Origin: Streptomyces sp. A012304
GTDB taxonomy: Bacteria; Actinomycetota; Actinomycetes; Streptomycetales; Streptomycetaceae
NCBI RefSeq assembly: GCF_026008495.1
Contig: NZ_BQUN01000063.1
Span: 1-40,068, forward strand
Length of the DNA: 40,068 nucleotides
Direction of reading: 5' to 3'
Shown: one piece after another, positions 33,953-40,068 of the stretch
How positions within the stretch are numbered: position 1 is the first letter of the stretch
How the letters are laid out: every line of letters begins with the position of its first letter
Translations under genes and position numbers: made by a program
The notes under the pieces: generated by a model
Told to the model about the DNA's origin: nothing
The model's input: only the letters and a program-made list of their open reading frames with translations
Databases searched by the model: none

Positions 33953-34971
33953 CCGCCTCCACCACCGTCAGGAAGCGCGCCGCCACCGGAGCCCTGGTGG
34001 GCCTCGCGCTGGGGGACGCGCTCGGGTTCCCGACCGAGTTCAACGACGTCCCGTCGATCCTCGCCAAGTTCGGGCCGTGGCGGGAGATGCCGCTGCCACA
34101 GCGCGCCTTCGTCTCCGACGACACCCAGATGACCCTGGCCGTGGCACGCGCCCTGCGCACCTCCATGGACCGGGGGCTGCTGGTCCCGTCGCGGCTCGAG
34201 CGGCCGCTGCGCGAGGAGTTCATCGACTGGTACCAGTCGCCCGAGAACAACCGGGCCCCGGGCCGCACCTGCATGACCGCCTGCAACCTGCTGAAGGACG
34301 AGCACCGCCGGTGGCAGGACGCGAGCCAGATCGGCTCCAAGGGCTGCGGCGCCAACATGCGCGTCGCCCCGCTCGGTCTCGCGCCCGGCCTCAGCGACGA
34401 GCAGCGGGCCGGTGCCGCCCAGCTCCAGTCCGGCCTCACCCACGGGCACCCCACCGCGCTCGCCGCCTCCGACCTCACCGCCCACGCCGTACGCCTGCTC
34501 GCGCAGGGCGCCGAACCGGCCGGCCTGGTCGGGCTGCTGCGCTCGTACGCCCTCGACAACCGCACCCGCTACCACGAGCGCTGGCTGGGCGACCTGTGGA
34601 CCCGCTCCCAGGACCCGTCCCCGGAGCAGTTCATCGCGCGCGGCTGGGACGACTGCCTGGCCGTCCTGGAGCGCCTCCAGGAGGCCCTGCGCCGCCCGTC
34701 ACCCGAGACCGACCCGTGCCTGGCGACGGGGGAGGGGTGGATCGCCGAGGAGGCGATGGCGAGCGGGCTGCTGTGCTTCCTGCTCTTCCCCGACGAGCCG
34801 GTGACCGCGCTGCGCCGGGCCGCCTGCTCCTCGGGCGACTCCGACTCCATCGCCTGCCTCGCCGGGGCCTTCGCGGGCGCGTACGCCGGTGCCGACGCCT
34901 GGCCGACGGAGTGGGCCGACCGGATCGAGTACCGGGGCGAACTGGTGACCCTCGGAGCGCTCTGGGACTGA
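33949..34971 (+). CDS. ADP-ribosylglycohydrolase (ARH/DraG family)
   Basis: A 340-residue all-helical, Mg-dependent hydrolase that removes ADP-ribose from proteins or small molecules. Family motifs are GALVGLALGDALGFPTEF (13-31), FVSDDTQMTLAVARAL (metal-binding Asp-Asp-Thr), GCGANMRVAPLGL, and the late SSGDSDSIACLAGAFAGAYAGA (metal-binding Asp residues). ATG 33949 overlaps the nrtR stop, with GGGAAGGA upstream; the frame opens earlier but only as shadow. Translation is coupled to nrtR, so the enzyme is probably under the same palindromic operator. Substrate could be ADP-ribosyl-arginine, nucleic acid or O-acetyl-ADP-ribose. Confidence 0.93.
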   Translation: MTASTTVRKRAATGALVGLALGDALGFPTEFNDVPSILAKFGPWREMPLPQRAFVSDDTQMTLAVARALRTSMDRGLLVPSRLERPLREEFIDWYQSPENNRAPGRTCMTACNLLKDEHRRWQDASQIGSKGCGANMRVAPLGLAPGLSDEQRAGAAQLQSGLTHGHPTALAASDLTAHAVRLLAQGAEPAGLVGLLRSYALDNRTRYHERWLGDLWTRSQDPSPEQFIARGWDDCLAVLERLQEALRRPSPETDPCLATGEGWIAEEAMASGLLCFLLFPDEPVTALRRAACSSGDSDSIACLAGAFAGAYAGADAWPTEWADRIEYRGELVTLGALWD

Positions 34972-34981
34972 GCCGCCGGGG

Positions 34982-35404
34982 TCACGCCAGTCTGATGGTG
35001 CCGCCCTCCACCGTGATCCGCTCCGCCGGCAGCGGCCTGGTCGCCGGGCCGCCGGTCACCGACCCGTCGGTGATGCGGAAGCTGCTCCGGTGGCAGGGGC
35101 AGTTGATGGTGCCGTCGGCGACGGCGGCCACCGTGCAGGCCTGGTGGGTGCAGACGGCGGAGAAGGCCTTGAACTCGCCCTCGGTCGGCTGCGTGACCAC
35201 GACCTTCTCGTCCGGAAAGATCTTGCCGCCGCCGACCGGGATGTCGCTCGTCTTCGCGAGTTCCCGGTCACCGGTGGCGTTCGGTGAGCGCGAGGCGTCC
35301 GACGCGCCTCCGTCGTCCGAGCCGCCGCAGCCCGCGACGAGTGCCGCCGCGCCCGCGGCGCCTGTCGCGAGAAGAACCGTACGACGTGAGGCGGAGGGGG
35401 TCAT
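34982..35404 (-). CDS. TAT-exported Rieske [2Fe-2S] lipoprotein
   Basis: A 140-residue protein with a twin-arginine signal (SRRTVLLATGAAGAAALVAG) and a lipobox LVAGC (Cys26), so it should be exported folded and anchored on the outer membrane face. The Rieske domain has C85-T-H87 and C102-x-x-H105 as cluster ligands, plus C90 and C104 for the stabilising disulfide of bc1-type clusters. Residues 27-50 are a Ser/Asp/Gly linker. ATG 35404 starts directly before the signal, with AGGA seven bases upstream. It is not beside cytochrome genes. The likely role is electron transfer with an unknown partner. Confidence 0.92.
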   Translation of the reverse strand: MTPSASRRTVLLATGAAGAAALVAGCGGSDDGGASDASRSPNATGDRELAKTSDIPVGGGKIFPDEKVVVTQPTEGEFKAFSAVCTHQACTVAAVADGTINCPCHRSSFRITDGSVTGGPATRPLPAERITVEGGTIRLA

Positions 35405-35557
35405 TCCGCCATCCTGGCACCGAAGGCCCTCAAGGAGAAGCAACTCCGGAGAAGAGCCGCGAAACGGTCCGTCTCAGCGGGCGGGCGTCGCGGATGCCGC
35501 CGACGCGGGCTGACTAGGCTGGAAACCGACACAGATCGACGAACGAGGAGCGGTGCG

Positions 35558-35920
35558 GTGGCGGTACGAGCGGTCCGGGGGGCCGTCCAGCTGGAGAAGG
35601 ACGAGGCCGGCCACATGGACGAGCAGGTCGGGGCCCTGCTCACCGCCATCATGGAGCGGAACTCCCTCACCGCCGACGACCTGATCAGCATCTGGTTCAC
35701 GGCCACGCCCGACCTACACAGCGACTTCCCGGCCGCCGCCGCCCGCAAGCTGGGCATCGTCGACGTCCCGCTGATCTGCGCCCAGGAGCTCGACGTACGG
35801 GGCGCCATGCCGCGGGTCGTGCGGATCCTCGCGCACGTCGAGTCCGATCTGCCGCGCGCCGGCATCCACCACGTCTACCTCGGTGCCGCCGCCGCCCTGC
35901 GCAAGGACATCGCCCAGTGA
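35558..35920 (+). CDS. aroH: Chorismate mutase, AroH type
   Basis: A 120-residue monofunctional chorismate mutase of the trimeric AroH fold, converting chorismate to prephenate. Family marks are VRAVRGAVQLEKDE with the substrate-binding Arg, LLTAIMERNSLTADDLISIWFTATPDLHSDFPAAAAR, VPLICAQELDVRGAMPRVVRILAHVE, and HHVYLGAAAALRKD. Length matches the Bacillus subtilis enzyme. GTG 35558 follows GAGGAG. The stop overlaps the next gene by four bases. A TAGGCT (35515-35520) may be the -10. It works directly with the downstream prephenate dehydrogenase in tyrosine synthesis. Confidence 0.95.
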   Translation: MAVRAVRGAVQLEKDEAGHMDEQVGALLTAIMERNSLTADDLISIWFTATPDLHSDFPAAAARKLGIVDVPLICAQELDVRGAMPRVVRILAHVESDLPRAGIHHVYLGAAAALRKDIAQ

Positions 35921-37002
35921 GGACCGCACTCGTCATCGGAACCGGGCTCATCGGCACCTCCGCGGCCCTGGCGCTCGTCCAGCGGGGCGTCGTCGTCCAC
36001 CTGGAGGACCGCGACCCCGAGCAGGCCCGTACGGCGGCCGCGCTCGGCGCCGGCACCGACGAGACCCCCGACGGCCCGGTCGACGTGGCCATCGTCGCCG
36101 CCCCGCCCGCCCATGTGGCCGGTGTGCTCGCCGAGGCCATGCGCCGCGGTGTGGCCCGCGGCTACCTCGACGTCGCCAGCGTCAAGGGCGGCCCGCGCCG
36201 CGAGCTGGAGGCGCTCGGCCTGGACCTGTCGACGTACCTCGGCACGCACCCCATGTCCGGCCGGGAGAAGTCCGGCCCGCTGGCCGCGACCGGGGACCTC
36301 TTCGAGGGCCGGCCCTGGGTGCTGACGCCGACCCGGGACACCGACACCGAGGTGCTGAACCTGGCGCTGGAGCTGGTCTCGCACTGCCGGGCCGTCCCGG
36401 TGGTGATGGACGCCGACGCCCACGACCGGGCGGTGGCGCTGGTCTCCCACATGCCCCACCTGGTCTCCAGCCTGGTCGCCGCCCGGCTGGAGCACGCCGA
36501 GGAGGCCGCCGTACGGCTGTGCGGGCAGGGCATCCGGGACGTGACCCGGATCGCCGCCTCCGACCCCCGGATGTGGATCGACATCCTCTCCGCGAACCCG
36601 GGGCCGGTCGCCGACCTGCTCACCGATGTCGCCGCCGACCTGGAGGAGACCGTCCGGGCGCTGCGGGCCCTGCAGTCCGCCGACGAGGACAAGCGCGGCG
36701 AGGGCGCCGGCGGCATCGAGGACGTCCTGCGCCGCGGCAACGCCGGCCAGGTCCGTGTCCCCGGCAAGCACGGGTCCGCTCCGCGGGCGTACGAGGTCGT
36801 CGCCGTGCTGATCGACGACCAGCCCGGGCAGCTGGCGCGGATCTTCGCCGACGCGGGCGCCGCCGGTGTCAACATCGAGGACGTCCGCATCGAGCACGCG
36901 ACGGGACAGCAGGCGGGTCTGGTACAGCTGATGGTGGAGCCCAAGAGCGCCACGGTGCTCTCCGCGGCGCTGCGCGAGCGGGGCTGGGCGATCCGGCGGT
37001 AG
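35917..37002 (+). CDS. tyrA: Prephenate dehydrogenase with ACT domain
   Basis: A 361-residue enzyme of tyrosine biosynthesis that oxidatively decarboxylates prephenate. The Rossmann NAD(P) motif is ALVIGTGLIGTSAALAL (4-20). The active-site segment is GTHPMSGREKSG, and the helical dimerisation domain contains HDRAVALVSHMPHLVSS. The C-terminal ~75 residues (YEVVAVLIDDQPGQLARIFADAGAAGVNIEDVRIEH) are an ACT domain, which suggests feedback control by tyrosine or another amino acid. The GTG start is in a GTGA overlap with aroH, so the two are translated together. Some relatives prefer arogenate. Confidence 0.95.
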   Translation: MRTALVIGTGLIGTSAALALVQRGVVVHLEDRDPEQARTAAALGAGTDETPDGPVDVAIVAAPPAHVAGVLAEAMRRGVARGYLDVASVKGGPRRELEALGLDLSTYLGTHPMSGREKSGPLAATGDLFEGRPWVLTPTRDTDTEVLNLALELVSHCRAVPVVMDADAHDRAVALVSHMPHLVSSLVAARLEHAEEAAVRLCGQGIRDVTRIAASDPRMWIDILSANPGPVADLLTDVAADLEETVRALRALQSADEDKRGEGAGGIEDVLRRGNAGQVRVPGKHGSAPRAYEVVAVLIDDQPGQLARIFADAGAAGVNIEDVRIEHATGQQAGLVQLMVEPKSATVLSAALRERGWAIRR

Positions 37003-37126
37003 CCGCACCTCAGCGGCCCCGGCGCACCCCTGTGCTGCCGGACGGGTGACCGCCACCCAGTAACCTTGTGCGGGGCACAGTCTCGTCCCCGTAGCCCACC
37101 ACCTCGCACCAGGAAGGTGTCCCCCC

Positions 37127-37813
37127 GTGGAAAACGGCGCCGCCCAGCCCGTGATTGTCGCCATCGACGGTCCCTCCGGCACGGGCAAGTCGAGCACGTC
37201 CAAGGCCGTCGCGGCCCAGCTCGGCCTGAGCTACCTGGACACCGGTGCGCAGTACCGCGCGATCACGTGGTGGATGGTGAACAACGGGATCGACATCGAG
37301 GACCCCACCGCGATCGCCGCCGTCGCCGGCAAGCCGGAGATCGTCTCCGGCACCGACCCGGCGAACCCGACGATCACGGTCGACGGCACCGACGTGGCCG
37401 GCCCGATCCGCACCCAGGAGGTCACCTCCAAGGTCAGCGCCGTCAGCGCCGTGCCGGAGGTGCGGGCCCGGATCACCGAGTTGCAGCGGTCGCTCGCCTC
37501 CTCCGCCGAGAAGGGGATCGTCGTCGAGGGGCGGGACATCGGCACCACCGTGCTGCCCGACGCGGACCTGAAGATCTTCCTGACCGCGTCGGCGGAGGCC
37601 CGGGCCGCCCGCCGCAGCGGCGAGCTGAAGGGCGTCGACGTCCACGCCACCCGCGAGGCCCTCATCAAGCGGGACGCCGCCGACTCCTCCCGCAAGACCT
37701 CGCCCCTCGCCAAGGCGGACGACGCGGTCGAGGTGGACACCACCGAGCTGACGCTGGCGCAGGTCATCGAGTGCGTCGTCACCCTCGTCGAGGAGAAGCG
37801 GGCCGGAAAGTGA
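37127..37813 (+). CDS. cmk: Cytidylate kinase
   Basis: A 228-residue nucleoside monophosphate kinase acting on CMP and dCMP. The P-loop is VIVAIDGPSGTGKSSTSK (~9-26). LDTGAQYRAITWWM resembles the family's LDTGAMYRA segment. GIVVEGRDIGTTVLPDADLKIFLTASAEARAARR is the lid region, and RDAADSSRKTSPL follows. GTG 37127 has GGAAGGTG about ten bases upstream. The stop overlaps plsC by four bases. It supplies CDP after PyrG and nucleic-acid turnover, and belongs to the conserved cmk-plsC-der group. Confidence 0.95.
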   Translation: MENGAAQPVIVAIDGPSGTGKSSTSKAVAAQLGLSYLDTGAQYRAITWWMVNNGIDIEDPTAIAAVAGKPEIVSGTDPANPTITVDGTDVAGPIRTQEVTSKVSAVSAVPEVRARITELQRSLASSAEKGIVVEGRDIGTTVLPDADLKIFLTASAEARAARRSGELKGVDVHATREALIKRDAADSSRKTSPLAKADDAVEVDTTELTLAQVIECVVTLVEEKRAGK

Positions 37814-38472
37814 GCGAGCTGCCTTCGGAGCGGGGCGCCGAGGTCGGGCGGCGCATCGGCGTCGGCCTGATGTACGGGCTGTGGAAGCCTCGGGTGCTGG
37901 GCGCCTGGAAGGTCCCGGCGAGCGGGCCGGTGATCTTCGCCGTCAACCACTCCCACAACGTCGACGGACCGATGGTCATGGGCGTGGCGCCCCGGCCGAC
38001 GCACTTCCTGATCAAGAAGGAGGCGTTCATCGGCCCGCTCGACCCCTTCCTGACCGGCATCGGCCAGCTCAAGGTCGACCGTGGGACCACCGACCGCACG
38101 GCGATCACCCGCGCGCTGGGCGTCCTGGACAATGGCGGGGTCCTCGGGATCTTCCCCGAGGGCACCCGCGGCGAGGGCGACTTCGCCTCCCTGCGCGCCG
38201 GGCTCGCCTACTTCGCGGTGCGCAGCGGGGCGCCGATCGTCCCGGTCGCCGTGCTGGGAAGTTCCGAGCGACGGGGACGGTTGCTGAAGGGGCTGCCCCC
38301 GCTGCGCTCCCGCGTCGACGTCGTCTTCGGCGACCCGTTCGAGGCGGGCGACGGCAGCGGGCGGCGCACCCGCAAGGCGCTGGACGAGGCGACCGAGCGG
38401 ATCCAGAAGCAGCTGGCCGCGCACCTGGAACAGGCCAGACGGCTCACCGGCCGTCCGACCGGGGCGCGGTAA
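37810..38472 (+). CDS. 1-acyl-glycerol-3-phosphate acyltransferase (PlsC-like)
   Basis: A 220-residue acyltransferase of phospholipid synthesis. The catalytic H-x4-D motif is NHSHNVDGP. The substrate and structural motifs are LKVDRGTTDRTA, GIFPEGTRGEG (FPEGTR) and APIVPVAVLG. There is no strong transmembrane helix, so membrane attachment is probably by the N-terminal amphipathic region. The GTG start overlaps the cmk stop (GTGA), implying coupled translation. A long frame continues upstream through cmk but is shadow. The C-terminus is Arg-rich. Confidence 0.93.
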   Translation: MSELPSERGAEVGRRIGVGLMYGLWKPRVLGAWKVPASGPVIFAVNHSHNVDGPMVMGVAPRPTHFLIKKEAFIGPLDPFLTGIGQLKVDRGTTDRTAITRALGVLDNGGVLGIFPEGTRGEGDFASLRAGLAYFAVRSGAPIVPVAVLGSSERRGRLLKGLPPLRSRVDVVFGDPFEAGDGSGRRTRKALDEATERIQKQLAAHLEQARRLTGRPTGAR

Positions 38473-38580
38473 AACGCCGGGCGTCCGACCGGGCGCTGGG
38501 CGACACTGAGTAGTGGTTCAGCCGGCACACCACCGGGTGCTCCACCGATCACCACGAATGAACGACGAGGTACGGACTTC

Positions 38581-40062
38581 ATGAACGACCACATCCAGCC
38601 CGGCGGCTCGGACGGATTCGAGCACGATCACGGGGCGCTCGGCGACGCCGAGTACGCGGAGTTCATGGAGCTCGCCGCGGAAGAGGGCTTCGACCTGGAG
38701 GACGTCGAGGGCGCCATCGAGGAGGCGGGCCACGGTCCGCTGCCCGTGCTCGCCGTCGTCGGCCGCCCCAATGTCGGCAAGTCGACCCTGGTGAACCGCA
38801 TCATCGGCCGCCGCGAGGCGGTCGTCGAGGACAAGCCGGGCGTCACCCGCGACCGCGTCACCTACGAGGCGGAGTGGGCGGGCCGCCGCTTCAAGGTCGT
38901 CGACACCGGCGGCTGGGAGCAGGACGTCCTCGGCATCGACGCCTCCGTGGCCGCGCAGGCCGAGTACGCGATCGAGGCCGCCGACGCCGTCGTGTTCGTC
39001 GTCGACGCCAAGGTCGGCCCCACCGACACCGACGAGGCGGTCGTCCGTCTGCTGCGCAAGGCCGGCAAGCCCGTCGTGCTGTGCGCCAACAAGGTCGACG
39101 GGCCCAGCGGCGAGGCCGACGCGGCCTACCTGTGGTCCCTGGGCCTGGGCGAGCCCCACCCGGTCTCCGCGCTGCACGGCCGCGGCACCGGCGACATGCT
39201 GGACGCCGTCCTGGAGGCGCTGCCGGAGGCGCCCGAGCAGACCTTCGGCACGGCGGTCGGCGGCCCGCGCCGCATCGCCCTCATCGGCCGCCCCAACGTC
39301 GGCAAGTCCTCGCTGCTGAACAAGGTGGCGGGCGAGGAGCGGGTCGTCGTCAACGAACTCGCGGGCACCACCCGTGACCCGGTCGACGAGCTGATCGAAC
39401 TCGGCGGCGTCACCTGGAAGTTCGTCGACACGGCCGGCATCCGCAAGCGGGTCCACCTCCAGCAGGGCGCCGACTACTACGCCTCGCTGCGCACCGCGGC
39501 CGCCGTCGAGAAGGCCGAGGTGGCGGTCGTCCTGATCGACGCCTCCGAGAGCATCTCGGTGCAGGACCAGCGCATCCTCACCATGGCCGTCGAGGCGGGC
39601 CGCGCGCTCGTCATCGCGTACAACAAGTGGGACACCCTCGACGAGGAGCGCCGCTACTACCTGGAGCGGGAGATCGAGACCGAGCTCGGCCAGGTGTCCT
39701 GGGCGCCCCGGGTGAACGTCTCGGCGCGCACCGGACGGCACATGGAGAAGCTGGTCCCCGCGATCGAGACCGCGCTGGCCGGCTGGGAGACCCGCGTGCC
39801 CACGGGCCGGCTGAACGCCTTCCTCGGCGAGCTGGTCTCGGCCCACCCGCACCCGATCCGGGGCGGCAAGCAGCCGCGCATCCTCTTCGGCACCCAGGCC
39901 GGCACCAAGCCGCCGCGGTTCGTGCTGTTCGCCTCCGGCTTCATCGAGGCGGGTTACCGGCGCTTCATCGAGCGGCGGCTGCGCGAGGAGTTCGGCTTCG
40001 AGGGCACGCCGATCCACATCTCGGTGCGGGTGCGCGAGAAGCGCGGCGCGAAGAAGAAGTAG
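38581..40062 (+). CDS. der: Ribosome biogenesis GTPase Der (EngA)
   Basis: A 493-residue essential GTPase for 50S assembly. An acidic N-terminal extension of ~55 residues precedes two G domains: the first with [14 protein letters not shown] and NKVD, the second with [13 protein letters not shown] and NKWD. The C-terminal KH-like domain includes [31 protein letters not shown] 38581 follows GAGG at about ten bases. The gene is complete, ending six bases before the window end. The 108-base gap after plsC probably holds its promoter, though none is clear. Confidence 0.97.
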   Translation: MNDHIQPGGSDGFEHDHGALGDAEYAEFMELAAEEGFDLEDVEGAIEEAGHGPLPVLAVVGRPNVGKSTLVNRIIGRREAVVEDKPGVTRDRVTYEAEWAGRRFKVVDTGGWEQDVLGIDASVAAQAEYAIEAADAVVFVVDAKVGPTDTDEAVVRLLRKAGKPVVLCANKVDGPSGEADAAYLWSLGLGEPHPVSALHGRGTGDMLDAVLEALPEAPEQTFGTAVGGPRRIALIGRPNVGKSSLLNKVAGEERVVVNELAGTTRDPVDELIELGGVTWKFVDTAGIRKRVHLQQGADYYASLRTAAAVEKAEVAVVLIDASESISVQDQRILTMAVEAGRALVIAYNKWDTLDEERRYYLEREIETELGQVSWAPRVNVSARTGRHMEKLVPAIETALAGWETRVPTGRLNAFLGELVSAHPHPIRGGKQPRILFGTQAGTKPPRFVLFASGFIEAGYRRFIERRLREEFGFEGTPIHISVRVREKRGAKKK

Positions 40063-40068
40063 GCCGGT

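Overview
The window is high-GC actinobacterial chromosome and almost certainly Streptomyces. Codons are strongly G/C-biased in the third position, GTG starts and 4-base GTGA/ATGA gene overlaps are common, there is a DmdR/IdeR-type iron box, and many housekeeping proteins carry long disordered Arg/Gly- or Ala/Pro/Glu-rich N-termini. It opens with the end of an rRNA operon (23S 3' end, spacer, 5S, strong terminator). No tRNA, CRISPR array, prophage or insertion sequence was seen.

Layout. 1-321: rrn operon end. 359-2146: TPR protein with a large Arg/Asp repeat region. 2214-4608: a DUF1015 gene (minus) divergent from a HAD phosphatase. 4688-7786: iron-box-controlled FecCD/FecCD/ATPase importer. 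7770-12026: SCP2-domain gene (minus), small conserved gene, tlyA, NAD kinase, recN. 12027-13524: tandem repeats and a GT4 glycosyltransferase. 13658-21645: accessory metabolic block (small unknown gene, PucR regulator divergent from an APC permease, LLM flavin oxidoreductase, FAD-linked oxidase, GH15 trehalase/glucoamylase). 22177-24569: pyrG and an ADP-ribose Nudix hydrolase. 24810-28133: NTPase/TPR protein and alanine dehydrogenase. 28480-33138: ParA-like ATPase, small ribbon-helix-helix-like protein, scpA, scpB, RsuA/RluB pseudouridine synthase. 33172-34971: NrtR-type regulator with a 41-bp palindromic operator, and an ADP-ribosylglycohydrolase. 34982-37002: Rieske lipoprotein (minus), AroH chorismate mutase, prephenate dehydrogenase. 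37127-40062: cmk, plsC, der.

The backbone (TPR, HAD, small protein, tlyA, NAD kinase, recN ... pyrG, Nudix ... parA-like, scpA, scpB, rsuA ... cmk, der) follows the order of Mycobacterium tuberculosis Rv1691-Rv1713 as I recall it. The iron importer, the accessory metabolic block and the NrtR/ARH pair are interruptions in that backbone. The mycobacterial steA/mctB pair (after recN) and xerD (after the Nudix gene) are not seen here.

Themes. Chromosome organisation (ParA-like, candidate partner, ScpAB, RecN), RNA modification and ribosome function (rRNA, TlyA, RsuA/RluB, Der), nucleotide and NAD metabolism (PyrG, Cmk, NAD kinase, NrtR, two Nudix proteins, ARH) and tyrosine biosynthesis (AroH-TyrA). 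The most interesting leads are the ParA/RHH-like pair coupled to scpAB, the NrtR operator lying on its own promoter, the Arg/Asp-repeat protein behind the rrn operon, and an 18-bp motif shared by the regions upstream of recN and of the glycosyltransferase.
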